This document shows positions 6,525-14,393 of a DNA stretch of 25,480 nucleotides, piece by piece; positions within the stretch are counted from its first letter, which is position 1; each line of letters starts with the position of its first letter. The translations under genes and the position numbers were made by a program. Below the pieces are notes generated by a model that saw only the letters and a list, made by a program, of their open reading frames with translations, did no database searches and was not told the DNA's origin. Origin of the DNA: UBA6019 sp035535055 (GTDB taxonomy: Bacteria; Chloroflexota; Dormibacteria; Dormibacterales; Dormibacteraceae); contig DATLQT010000054.1 of NCBI GenBank assembly GCA_035535055.1, positions 1 to 25,480 of the forward strand, written 5' to 3'.

Positions 6525-7487
6525 ATGGCGACCCCGGCGCTGGTGCCGCGCAGAGCGGCCGGGATGCTGGCTCGGCTGGAGCAAAACGTCGAGCGCGTCA
6601 TCGTCGGCAAGAAGGCAACCGTGCGGCTGGTGGCCGCCGGCCTGGTGGCGGGAGGCCATGTCCTCCTGCAGGACCTGCCGGGGACGGGGAAGACCATGCT
6701 CGCGAGGTCCATCGCGGCCTCCATCGGGGGCGAGTTCCACCGGCTCCAGTGCACGCCCGACCTTCTCCCGGCCGACATCACGGGGGCGAGCGTCTTCAAC
6801 CAGCGGCAGGGCACCTTCGAGTTCGTGCCGGGGCCGGTCTTCGCCAACGTCCTGCTCGCCGACGAGGTAAACCGAGCCACGCCCAGGACCCAGTCGGCGC
6901 TCCTGGAGGCGATGGGGGAGGGCCAGGTTACAGTCGAGGGGGTCACCCGCCCGCTGCCCCGCCCGTTCTTCGTCATCGCAACCCAAAACCCGCACGAGTT
7001 CCACGGCACCTACCCACTGCCGGAGGCGCAGCTCGACCGCTTCCTGGTCGCCTGCGAGATGGGACCACCATCGACCGCCGAGGCGGAGGAAGTGCTCGCC
7101 AGCCGCCAGCACGGCGACCCGATCACCGGTCTGGAGCCGGTCCTCGGCCCGGCGGAGGTCGTCGAGCTGCAGGAGTCGTGTCTGCAGGTGGTGGTGGCGG
7201 TCGCGATCCGCAGCTACATCGTCTCCCTGCTGGAGGCCATCCGCGCCCGCCCCGAGGTCGCCCTGCCGGCGAGCATGAGGGCCGGGCTCTACCTCCAGCG
7301 GGCCGCGCAGGCGCTGGCCCTCTTCGACCAGCGCGACTTCGTCCTTCCCGACGACGTGAAGGCGCTGGCCGTCCCAGTCCTCGCCCACCGCCTGGCGATG
7401 CGCGGCCGCACCTCCGCCGCCGAGGTGCTAGCAGAGGTCGTCGCCGGGCTGCCTCTGCCGCCACTGAGGCCGGTCGGCCCGGGATAG
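6525..7487 (+). CDS. MoxR family AAA+ ATPase
   Basis: This 320-residue protein is a complete MoxR AAA+ ATPase, a chaperone-like ATPase thought to help fold, activate or insert metal into partner proteins. Visible motifs are Walker A LPGTGKT (51-57), Walker B VLLADEVNRA (109-118), the ATQNP sensor 1 and the PLPEAQLDRF segment with the Arg finger. A C-terminal lid domain follows. I start at ATG 6525 because MoxR N-termini begin shortly before the 'VIVGKK' helix and the -10 box lies between this ATG and the earlier GTG (6486). It leads an operon with DUF58 (3-bp gap) and TgpA transglutaminase, a very common trio in high-GC bacteria, so the DUF58 protein is its likely partner. Confidence 0.92.
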   Translation: MATPALVPRRAAGMLARLEQNVERVIVGKKATVRLVAAGLVAGGHVLLQDLPGTGKTMLARSIAASIGGEFHRLQCTPDLLPADITGASVFNQRQGTFEFVPGPVFANVLLADEVNRATPRTQSALLEAMGEGQVTVEGVTRPLPRPFFVIATQNPHEFHGTYPLPEAQLDRFLVACEMGPPSTAEAEEVLASRQHGDPITGLEPVLGPAEVVELQESCLQVVVAVAIRSYIVSLLEAIRARPEVALPASMRAGLYLQRAAQALALFDQRDFVLPDDVKALAVPVLAHRLAMRGRTSAAEVLAEVVAGLPLPPLRPVGPG

Positions 7488-7490
7488 AGA

Positions 7491-8627
7491 GTGCTGCCGA
7501 CCTGGCGCCTCGCGGGTGCGCTGGCGCTGGGCGCCGTCGTCTACTTCTACGGCGCCACGAGCGAGGTCGCGTGGCTCTTTCTCTTCGGATTCCTGGTCTG
7601 GACCACCGCAGTCGGGATGCTGGTCTACGCGTGCTGGAACGCGAGCGGGCTGACGTCCTCGGTCCGGCTCCTGGATGTCTTCTCGTCGGACACCTCGCCG
7701 GTCTCCGGGATCCCTGAGCGCGAGTTTCGCGACGCACCGCTGCCCGCTCCCGTCTTCGAAGGCGACCGCGTCCGCGTTGAGCTGCGGATCCAGGCCACCG
7801 ACGGCCGCCCGCGCGGGCCCGCCTGCTTCCGGTCCGGTGTGGGGGAGACCGCGCTGGAGGCCGCCACCGGCCTGGTCCCCGCCCGTGGCTGGGCCGAATC
7901 GCGGGACCTCGGGCCGGTGGTCCGTGGGCCAATGGCGACCGAACGGGCGGTCCTCGAGTCGGGCGACCCGCTGGGCTTCTTTCGCACCCGCCGACGCCGC
8001 CCGCCCGAGGGGCTGGCGGTGGTGCTTCCGCGCTTCCGCTCGCTGGCCGACAACCTGAGGATCCGGGAGGTCGAATCGCAGCTGACCGTCATCCGGGCGG
8101 GGCATGGCAACGACCTATACGGGGTCCGCGAGTACCGGCAGGGCGACTCGTTGCGGCGGATCCACTGGCGGGCCAGCGCCCGTCGCGGCGAGCTCGTGGT
8201 GAGGGAGTTCGAGCCACCCGGCCAGCGGATCCTGGCCCTACTGATGGACGCCGATCCGAGCAGCCGGCAGGCTGCCGACCAGCTGGCCCGGCTGGCGGCG
8301 TCCGAAGCGTGGGACTGTCTCCGCGCCGGTGGTCGAGTGGTGGCCTGGGCGCCGGGGCTGGAGGGGTTGGAGCTCGACCGCTCGCGCTCCATCTGGAGCG
8401 TCCTCGAGTGGCTGGCCCGCTGGCCGGACCTGCCAGGCGAGGAGGAGGTGGAGCCCCCGAGGGTGCTCGACGCGGTCGCCTTCACCGACCAGCCCGGCGG
8501 AGCGGCCGCGGCTGCGCTGCGGGTCCTCCACGACCACGGAGCGACCGCACGCGCCTGGCTAATCGGCGGCGGTGAGCTGGAGCTGCCCTTCGAGCGGGCG
8601 GGGTTGGAATGGCCGCTGGACGAGTGA
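7491..8627 (+). CDS. DUF58 domain-containing membrane protein
   Basis: This 378-residue protein has two adjacent N-terminal membrane helices (about 6-24 and 26-46), then an extracytoplasmic or peripheral beta-rich region. The DUF58 core around residues 210-240 shows the signature G-x-REYRQGDSLRRIHWRASARR in slightly split form. The C-terminal part resembles a degenerate VWA-type fold. DUF58 proteins are almost always encoded with MoxR ATPases and are thought to be their targets; the molecular role is unknown. It starts with GTG 3 bp after the moxR stop and overlaps the next gene, so the three are probably translated from one mRNA. No clear Shine-Dalgarno is visible before the GTG. Confidence 0.88.
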   Translation: MLPTWRLAGALALGAVVYFYGATSEVAWLFLFGFLVWTTAVGMLVYACWNASGLTSSVRLLDVFSSDTSPVSGIPEREFRDAPLPAPVFEGDRVRVELRIQATDGRPRGPACFRSGVGETALEAATGLVPARGWAESRDLGPVVRGPMATERAVLESGDPLGFFRTRRRRPPEGLAVVLPRFRSLADNLRIREVESQLTVIRAGHGNDLYGVREYRQGDSLRRIHWRASARRGELVVREFEPPGQRILALLMDADPSSRQAADQLARLAASEAWDCLRAGGRVVAWAPGLEGLELDRSRSIWSVLEWLARWPDLPGEEEVEPPRVLDAVAFTDQPGGAAAAALRVLHDHGATARAWLIGGGELELPFERAGLEWPLDE

Positions 8628-10630
8628 GATGGCGGCTGCTGCCGGCCTCCCCGGTCGAGGACTCGGGCACCGCCCGCGCCTTCGCGCTCGCCGGGTTCGG
8701 AGTCGCCTGCCTCTCCATCGCCTTCTACGGCCAGTCCTACATCGTCCCCCCGATCGCCTTCCTGGTCGCGCTGGCCGGGCACCGGTTCAGCTACTCCTGG
8801 CGCCGCCGGAAGAGGTCCTGGGCGCTGCAGGCACTGGTCGCCGGGAGCATGTTCGCCGCGCTCGCGTATTTCGTCTTCGACTCGGTGCTGGGGATCTTCG
8901 GGGCCAATCTGCCGCAGGCGAACCTCGTGATGCTGCTGCTGGCGACGACAAGCTTCGACCTCACGACGCGCCGCAACCTCTACTCCAGCCTCTGGATGAG
9001 CCTGGCCCTGGTCTACCTGGCGGCCGTCTTCGCCTGGGACCTCCAGTTCGGGATCTTCGTTCTCCTCTGGACGCTCTGCCTGGCCGGCTTTTGGGCGGCG
9101 TCCCACCTGCGTCGGCTGAATGCATCGCGCTTCGCGCTGCCGGCGCGACCGGTCGCCCTGGCCCTGGTGGGCAGCCTCGCCGTGGGCACCGTCCTCTTCT
9201 GGCTGGTGCCGCAGCCCAGCATCTCGCCCTCCGGCCCGCTGGTGATCTCCCTGCCCGCCGACGTCAGCTTCGGCGGCCTCGAGCAGCCGGCCGCGCCGCT
9301 GGTGCAGTTCTCTACCGACCCGTCGGGGAAGAGCGACAACGTGGACCTCCGCTTCCGAGGACGCCTCGGGAGCCAGATCGTGATGTACATCCGGACCGGC
9401 GCCCCGGCCTATTGGCGGGGCCTCACCTTCGACACTTATAGGAACGGGACCTGGACGGTCTCGCCAAAAGAAGCGGCAAGCTTCAGGACCTTCCGATCCT
9501 ACGTGGACGCCCGCAACCTGGGCAACACCGCCGTCGGACCACAGCTCGGCGACTTCGTGCAGACGGTCCGGATAGTCCGTTCCATGCCGGGCGTGATCTA
9601 CGCAGCGGGTCCGGTCGAGAGCCTCTACTACCCCGCCGCCGAGATTCGGGAGGACGCCTTCGGCGACTTCTACGCCCCCGCGGCCCACAGGGCGGGGACG
9701 ACCTACTCGGTGGTGTCCCACCTGCCCGACTACTCGCCCTCGTCCCTACGGACGATCACGCCCGAGCTGCCGCCTCCGACGGACGGCGACTATCTCGACG
9801 CCGGCAATCTTTCGAGCCGCGCCAGGGCGCTGGCCGCGAGCTTCCTCGACGGCTACAACCCGCTCACGCAGCGTTATGACGCGGTCATCTCCCTCGCCCA
9901 GCACCTGCAGTCGAGCTACCGCTACACACTGGCGACGCCGCCGGCGCCGGCAGGCGTGGACCCGGTCGACTACTTCCTCTTCGACGCCAAGTACGGCTAC
10001 TGCGAGATGTTCGCAACCGCCGCCGCCCTAATGCTGCGGAGCCAGGGCATCCCCACCCGCCTGGTGACCGGCTACGACCCCGGCCAGTACAACTTGACGC
10101 TGGACCAGACCGTCATCCGGGAGAGCGACGCGCACGCCTGGATCGAGGTCTTCTTTCCCGGCCACGGCTGGGTGCCGGTGGACCCCACGCCGAGCTTCTC
10201 GGCCCTCGCTGCCACCCAGTTCCCGGACCGCTGGGCGGCCTCAGGGCTCGCCCATCTGATCCCGCACCTGGCCCTCGGCGCGCCTGCGGCAGCCCTAGCC
10301 GGGCTGGGGGCCCTGGCCCTGCTGCCGGCCGGGGTGGCCGGCGTCGCGGTGCTCGTGGTGCTGGCACTGTGGCTGCGCCGCCAGCGCCCGCGCTGGCGGC
10401 CGCGGAGCCACGGAGAGGGCGAGTTGATCCGCCTCTACGAACGCCTGCAGCGCCGGCTGGGCCGGCGCCGGGCTCCGCCGGAGACTCCGAACGAGTACCT
10501 TCGTCGCGCTCCCGCCGGCGAGCTGGAGGAGCTGCTGCGGGCGGTGACCCAGGCTGTCAACCGCGGTGTCTACGCCGACCGCTGGCCCGAACCGGCGGAA
10601 GTGGAGGCTCTGCGCTCCCGGCTATCCTGA
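8624..10630 (+). CDS. TgpA-type membrane transglutaminase-like protein
   Basis: This 668-residue protein has about six N-terminal membrane helices (TgpA_N region, about 15-205), a large extracytoplasmic part with a transglutaminase-like core, one more membrane helix (about 545-580) and a cytoplasmic C-terminal tail with a DUF4129-like ERLQRRLGRR segment. The catalytic triad is visible: Cys460 in KYGYCEMF, His504 in DAHAWIEV and Asp520 in VPVDPTPS. Such proteins are thought to cross-link or hydrolyse peptide bonds at the cell surface; the substrate is unknown. I chose GTG 8624, which overlaps the DUF58 stop by 4 nt (GTGA), as at other junctions here; an ATG at 8609 adds five residues and is a fair alternative. 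It completes the MoxR-DUF58-TgpA operon. Confidence 0.92.
   Translation: MRWRLLPASPVEDSGTARAFALAGFGVACLSIAFYGQSYIVPPIAFLVALAGHRFSYSWRRRKRSWALQALVAGSMFAALAYFVFDSVLGIFGANLPQANLVMLLLATTSFDLTTRRNLYSSLWMSLALVYLAAVFAWDLQFGIFVLLWTLCLAGFWAASHLRRLNASRFALPARPVALALVGSLAVGTVLFWLVPQPSISPSGPLVISLPADVSFGGLEQPAAPLVQFSTDPSGKSDNVDLRFRGRLGSQIVMYIRTGAPAYWRGLTFDTYRNGTWTVSPKEAASFRTFRSYVDARNLGNTAVGPQLGDFVQTVRIVRSMPGVIYAAGPVESLYYPAAEIREDAFGDFYAPAAHRAGTTYSVVSHLPDYSPSSLRTITPELPPPTDGDYLDAGNLSSRARALAASFLDGYNPLTQRYDAVISLAQHLQSSYRYTLATPPAPAGVDPVDYFLFDAKYGYCEMFATAAALMLRSQGIPTRLVTGYDPGQYNLTLDQTVIRESDAHAWIEVFFPGHGWVPVDPTPSFSALAATQFPDRWAASGLAHLIPHLALGAPAAALAGLGALALLPAGVAGVAVLVVLALWLRRQRPRWRPRSHGEGELIRLYERLQRRLGRRRAPPETPNEYLRRAPAGELEELLRAVTQAVNRGVYADRWPEPAEVEALRSRLS
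10623..10628 (+). promoter_or_regulatory. candidate -10 box (TATCCT) for oligoendopeptidase F
   Basis: TATCCT overlaps the end of tgpA. It ends 8 nt before a TTG (10637) and 14 nt before the ATG (10643). It may add a separate promoter inside the operon. No -35 is evident. Confidence 0.3.
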
Positions 10631-10642
10631 GCTCGCTTGCCC

Positions 10643-12430
10643 ATGGCAGAGATCACTACAAACGGGGCCGAGACAGTCCGCTGGGACCTGACCGAGCTCT
10701 TCTCATCGCCGACCGACCCCGAGATCGAGGCGACGCTGGCCGCCGGCCTGGAGGAGGCCAAGGCTTTCGAGGGCGACTACAGGGGACGGGTCGGGTCGCT
10801 CTCGCCGGCCCAGTTCGCGGCCATGATGGAGCGGCTGGAGCAGATGCAGGACAGGCTCTCCAAGCCGTCGATCTACGCCTCGCTGATGCACACCCAGGAC
10901 ACCGCCGACCCGGCACGCGGACGCCTGGTGGCGCGCGTCGACGAGGCCGGCGCGGAGCGGGGACGCCACCTCGTCTTTTTCGGCCTCGAGCTCGCCGACC
11001 TCAGCGACGAGGAGGTGGCGCCGCTCTACGCCGACGCCGCCGCCGGCCGCTATCGGCACACCGTCGAGGAGGCCCGCAAGTACCGGCCGCACAACCTCAG
11101 TGAGGTCGAGGAACGGCTTTTGACCGAGCGCTCGCCGGTCTCGACGGGGGCGTGGGCCCGGCTCTTTGAGGAGCTGTCTTCGGCCATCAAGGTCCAGGAC
11201 GGCGACCATAAAATCGGGCTCGAGCAGGCGCTGGCGCGGCTCCGCGACTCCGACCGAGGCGTCCGGGAGTCCAGCACCAGGGCGATCACCGAGGCGCTGC
11301 GCGGCGACCTGCGGACCCGCGCTTACATCTTCAATGTGTTGCTCCAGGACAAGGCGATCGAGGACCGTCTCCGCCACTACCCGAGCTGGATCAGCTCTCG
11401 CAACCTCGCCAACGAGACCTCCGACGAGGCCGTTCAGGCGCTGGTCGAGGCGGTGACCGGCCGCTACCCGATGGTCGCCCGCTACTACCGCGTCAAGAAG
11501 CGGCTGTTGGGGTTGGACACGCTCCACGAATGGGACCGCTACGCGCCCGTCGGTGGCGAGACCAGGGAGCTGAGCTGGGAGGACGCGAAGGAGCTGGTCC
11601 TGGGCAGCTACCAGCGCTTCTCGAAGCGCGCCGGCGAGCTGGTCGGGCAGTTCTTCACCGAGCCCTGGATCGACGCCGCGCTCGGCGACAGTAAGCGTGG
11701 CGGCGCCTTCTGCCTGGGCGCCACCCCGAGCTACCACCCGTTCGTGATGCTCAACTTCACCGGCAAGCTCAACGACGCGCTGACGCTTGCCCACGAGCTC
11801 GGCCACGGCCTTCACGACCGGCTGGCGAGCAAGCAGACGATCTTCGACTATCACCCTCCGCTGACCCTGGCGGAGACGGCCAGTATCTTCGGCGAGACGC
11901 TGACCTTCGACCGAATCATGGCCGAGGAGGGCGATCCCAAGATCCGCCTCTCGATGCTCTGCAGCCAGGTCGAGGGCGCCTTCGCGACCGTCTTCAGGCA
12001 GGTTTCGATGAACCGTTTCGAAGACGCGGTCCACACCCGGCGCCGGACCGAGGGCGAGCTCTCACCCGAGCAGCTGGGCGATACCTGGCAGCAGGTCCTT
12101 CAGCCGATGTTCGGCGACTCCCTGGAGCTGACTGAGGACCACAAGCCCTGGTGGAGCTACGTCGGCCACTTCTACTTCGCACCTGGCTACGTCTACGCCT
12201 ACGCCTACGGCAACCTGCTGGCGCTGAGCGTCTACCGGCGCTTCCAGGAATCGGGTCCAGAGTTCGTGGCTCGCTATCTCGACTTCCTCGCCGCCGGCGG
12301 CTCCACCCGTCCCGATGAGCTGGTCCGAACGCTCGGCATGGACATCACCGACCCGGGCTTTTGGGATCGCGGCCTCGCCATCCTGGACGGTATGGTCGGC
12401 CAGATCGAGGAGCTGGCCAGGGACTCCTGA
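10643..12430 (+). CDS. pepF: oligoendopeptidase F-type M3 family zinc metallopeptidase
   Basis: This 595-residue cytoplasmic peptidase has the M3 zinc site: HELGH at 384-388, and the third ligand is Glu411 in LTLAETASIFGE, about 25 residues downstream. The long helical N-terminal half and the C-terminal YVYAYAYGNLLALSVY stretch are typical of the PepF (M3B) branch. It should cleave short peptides of roughly 6-20 residues, for peptide recycling or signal-peptide turnover. I chose the ATG at 10643; a TTG two codons earlier (10637) is possible. It lies 12 bp after tgpA on the same strand and may be read from the same mRNA; a role beside a surface transglutaminase is not implied by the sequence. 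The 3' end is closed by a hairpin shared with the convergent gene. Confidence 0.93.
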   Translation: MAEITTNGAETVRWDLTELFSSPTDPEIEATLAAGLEEAKAFEGDYRGRVGSLSPAQFAAMMERLEQMQDRLSKPSIYASLMHTQDTADPARGRLVARVDEAGAERGRHLVFFGLELADLSDEEVAPLYADAAAGRYRHTVEEARKYRPHNLSEVEERLLTERSPVSTGAWARLFEELSSAIKVQDGDHKIGLEQALARLRDSDRGVRESSTRAITEALRGDLRTRAYIFNVLLQDKAIEDRLRHYPSWISSRNLANETSDEAVQALVEAVTGRYPMVARYYRVKKRLLGLDTLHEWDRYAPVGGETRELSWEDAKELVLGSYQRFSKRAGELVGQFFTEPWIDAALGDSKRGGAFCLGATPSYHPFVMLNFTGKLNDALTLAHELGHGLHDRLASKQTIFDYHPPLTLAETASIFGETLTFDRIMAEEGDPKIRLSMLCSQVEGAFATVFRQVSMNRFEDAVHTRRRTEGELSPEQLGDTWQQVLQPMFGDSLELTEDHKPWWSYVGHFYFAPGYVYAYAYGNLLALSVYRRFQESGPEFVARYLDFLAAGGSTRPDELVRTLGMDITDPGFWDRGLAILDGMVGQIEELARDS

Positions 12431-12458
12431 CGCCCTCTTGCGCTGGGCTAGGGCGTCA
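12428..12458. terminator. bidirectional hairpin spanning two convergent stop codons
   Basis: TGACGCCCT (12428-12436) and AGGGCGTCA (12450-12458) form a perfect 9-bp inverted repeat with a 13-nt loop. The left arm contains the TGA of pepF, and the right arm begins within the stop codon (12448-12450) of the minus-strand peptidase gene. There is no T-tract, so it may act as a GC-rich intrinsic terminator or as a 3'-end stabiliser on both strands. Confidence 0.7.
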
Positions 12459-12981
12459 GTCTGATCCGGGTCTGGGCGGTGGCGAGGCCGGGCCGCGGCC
12501 ACTCCTGGAGGCGGGGCCGGTTGGGATCGAGAACGGTCCAGGCCGAGCCCTCCACGGCGGCAAGCACCACCGAATGGCCGCCGGTCGAGTAGGTCGAGGG
12601 CAGCAGCGGATTCCAGCCCCAGGTTCCGTAGCGGGCAGGCGCCTCCTGCCCGTAGGCGAGGTGGACGATCAGGATCTCGTCCGCCACGGGCCGGAGGGGC
12701 CAGCCCGGCAACGTCGCCTCGCTTCGAGCGCTCACCTTGAGACCATGGCCACGGGCGAGCGACTCGATCCGGATGTCCAGCGGCGCCTTCCGGCCCGGCA
12801 ACGTGAGGTAGGCGAGCAGGGATGGTGCTCCGAGGGGAGTGCCGGCCAGATACTTGGAGGCGGTGGCGAGATCGGGCAGGGCGGCGGCGCCGAGGGCGCC
12901 CAGGGCGGCGAGGACGCAGGCGGAGGTGCAGGCGGCTCCCTGGTTTTGAACCCAGCTCCGCTCGAGTAGAGTTTCATACAT
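12448..12981 (-). CDS. C39-like papain-fold cysteine peptidase, cytoplasmic
   Basis: This 177-residue protein has the layout of a C39-like (Peptidase_C39_2 type) cysteine peptidase: a Gln-x5-Cys motif near the N-terminus (Q12 and C18 in VQNQGAACTSAC), His136 in GGHSVVLAAVEG and Asp152 in TVLDPN. These would be the oxyanion Gln, nucleophile, base and orienting Asp. The Gly usual after the Cys is Thr here. It has no signal peptide; residues 22-37 are hydrophobic but belong to the helix that carries the nucleophile in this fold. The start is the ATG at 12979-12981; no Shine-Dalgarno is seen. It is divergent from the sigma-factor gene, with only 27 bp between the starts, so the two promoters must overlap. 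Substrate unknown; an unrecognised papain-fold transferase or inactive homologue is also possible. Confidence 0.7.
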   Translation of the reverse strand: MYETLLERSWVQNQGAACTSACVLAALGALGAAALPDLATASKYLAGTPLGAPSLLAYLTLPGRKAPLDIRIESLARGHGLKVSARSEATLPGWPLRPVADEILIVHLAYGQEAPARYGTWGWNPLLPSTYSTGGHSVVLAAVEGSAWTVLDPNRPRLQEWPRPGLATAQTRIRLTP

Positions 12982-12993
12982 TGTATGGGGAGT

Positions 12994-12999
12994 TATTCT
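12994..12999 (+). promoter_or_regulatory. candidate -10 box (TATTCT) for the sigma-factor gene
   Basis: TATTCT ends 9 nt before the ATG at 13009 in an AT-rich patch. It supports that start over the ATG at 12985, which lies upstream of the box. The patch also must hold the promoter of the divergent peptidase gene. Confidence 0.4.
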
Positions 13000-13008
13000 T
13001 ATACCGAT

Positions 13009-13521
13009 ATGGCAGCAATTGAAGTCCGCCCGGCCGAGCCTGTGAGCACCGGCCGGGGACGCTCTCGGGGCGAGCAGGAGCTCATCCTAAGGGCTCAGCG
13101 CTACGAGCCGGAGGCCCTGGAGCAGCTTTTCGACGCCCACGTCGAAGAGCTATTTCGCTACGTGGACACCATCCTCGGCGACCCTGCGGGCAGTGAGGAA
13201 ATCGTGCGCTTGACCTGGCAGCGGGCGCTCGAGGGGCTACCTCGCTACCGCCGATTCGACGCCGGTTTCGAGACCTGGCTCCAGCGGATCGCCAACTCCC
13301 TCATCGCGCAGGCGTCGATGCCCGCGGCGGAGGAGCCCGAGGACCGGCTGCGGGCGGCGATCCGGCGGCTGACAGCGGATCAGCTGGACGTCATCACGCT
13401 CCGCTTCTTCGCGGGCCTCTCGATCGAGGAGATCGCGCGTGCGACCGGACGGAGCCGAGTCCGGGTCGTAGCGCTACAGCATCGTGGAATGCTGGCCTTG
13501 CTCCACACGGAGACGACCTGA
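13009..13521 (+). CDS. ECF-type RNA polymerase sigma factor
   Basis: This 170-residue protein has sigma region 2 (about 34-100: LFDAHVEELFRYVDTILGD through FETWLQRIANSLI) and region 4 (about 114-165: LTADQLDVITLRFFAGLSIEEIARATGRS, then a recognition helix), joined by a short linker. This is the ECF (group 4) layout. The usual acidic 'DAEDLVQETF' stretch of region 2 is altered (SEEIVRLTWQRAL), so its -10 recognition may be unusual. I start at ATG 13009 because a TANNNT box lies 9 nt upstream; ATG 12985 would add eight residues. The next gene, 2 bp downstream, encodes a DUF5667 membrane protein that may control it. It is divergent from a C39-like peptidase gene. Confidence 0.87.
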   Translation: MAAIEVRPAEPVSTGRGRSRGEQELILRAQRYEPEALEQLFDAHVEELFRYVDTILGDPAGSEEIVRLTWQRALEGLPRYRRFDAGFETWLQRIANSLIAQASMPAAEEPEDRLRAAIRRLTADQLDVITLRFFAGLSIEEIARATGRSRVRVVALQHRGMLALLHTETT

Positions 13522-13523
13522 GC

Positions 13524-14393
13524 TTGCTCCAGGAGCCGAGTCCACACCAGCTGGAAGACGCTCTCGGGCGGCGCCGCGGGGGGGCCGCCATCATCGAGGC
13601 CACGGGCATCCACCCGGCCGCCGAGCAGCTCGAGGCCCTTTTGAAGCTGGGGGACGAGATCGGCGCCCTCGCCGGCGCCCAGCCCGACGCCGGGGCGGTG
13701 GCCCGGCTCCGGGAGCAGACCATGGCCGACGTCGTCGGCCACCGTGCGGCCTGGGTCCACCATCACCGGCTGCCGGTCCACCGCGGCCGTCATCCACTTC
13801 CCAGCCATGGCTTCCGCTGGACCTTCGTTCTCGGGATCGCGATCATGCTCGCCCTGGTGGCGGGGGTGAGCCTCGCCCTGGCGGCGCAGCTGGCGGAGCC
13901 TGACGGCAGCCTTTACCGCGTCAAGCTCGACACCGAGCAGGTGCTGCTGGCGGTGAACCGCTCACCCACCAGCAAGGCGTCCGTCCGCCTCCAGCTGGCC
14001 AGCCAGCGCTACCGGGACACCGAGGCGATGGCGGCGGTGGGGAAGGGCGCTTACGCGGTCCAGGCGATGGCCGCCTACTACGACGAGCTCCGCCAGGCCG
14101 GCGGCCTGCTGGCTACCGCCCATCGGGACAGCGGCTGGAAGAGCGTGCGCGACCAGTTCGACGCCGCCGAGGCAAAGCCCATCGACACCATCCTCACCCA
14201 GCTCGAGAACACCCACCAGGCCGTGGCCTCAACTGAGATCAAGGCCCTCGCCGCCAGATTCGGTAGGGACCGAAAGGCGATCGACGCCAAGCTCAACCCG
14301 AGCTCGGCCAGCAGCACGCCGGCCCCGCTGCCGAGTGGGGCGGCACCTCAGCCCGGCGGCGGTTCTCAGCCCTCAGGTACGCCGACCCCGTAG
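13524..14393 (+). CDS. DUF5667 domain membrane protein, possible regulator of the sigma factor
   Basis: This 289-residue protein has an N-terminal cytoplasmic part (about 1-95) with an amphipathic helix like those of zinc-less anti-sigma proteins, one membrane helix (about 100-122) and an outside domain. Directly after the helix, PDGSLYRVKLDTEQVLLAVNRSP fits the DUF5667 signature (P-x-S-x-LY-x-[VL]-K-...-E), followed by long helices and a Ser/Pro/Gly-rich low-complexity tail (about 255-289). DUF5667 proteins are often encoded right after ECF sigma factors; an anti-sigma role here is inferred. It starts at a TTG 2 bp after the sigma stop; no ribosome site is clear, so a downstream start or coupled re-initiation is possible. 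Its 3' end overlaps the convergent oxidoreductase gene by 28 bp. Confidence 0.78.
   Translation: MLQEPSPHQLEDALGRRRGGAAIIEATGIHPAAEQLEALLKLGDEIGALAGAQPDAGAVARLREQTMADVVGHRAAWVHHHRLPVHRGRHPLPSHGFRWTFVLGIAIMLALVAGVSLALAAQLAEPDGSLYRVKLDTEQVLLAVNRSPTSKASVRLQLASQRYRDTEAMAAVGKGAYAVQAMAAYYDELRQAGGLLATAHRDSGWKSVRDQFDAAEAKPIDTILTQLENTHQAVASTEIKALAARFGRDRKAIDAKLNPSSASSTPAPLPSGAAPQPGGGSQPSGTPTP

Noticed and set aside
6410..7009. Upstream extension of the first GlsB/YeaQ frame, opposite moxR
   Set aside because: Family similarity and the Shine-Dalgarno begin at 6409; the rest is antisense to moxR.
7625..9721. 698-codon minus-strand open frame opposite DUF58 and tgpA
   Set aside because: It covers two well-supported plus-strand genes, and its composition (Arg, Gly, Gln, Ser rich) is that of a shadow frame. 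No domain seen.
10703..12034. 443-codon minus-strand frame opposite pepF
   Set aside because: Antisense to a complete M3 peptidase with catalytic residues; no recognisable motif.
12361..12969. 202-codon plus-strand frame opposite the C39-like gene
   Set aside because: Gly/Arg-rich shadow; the minus strand shows a catalytic Cys/His/Asp pattern instead.
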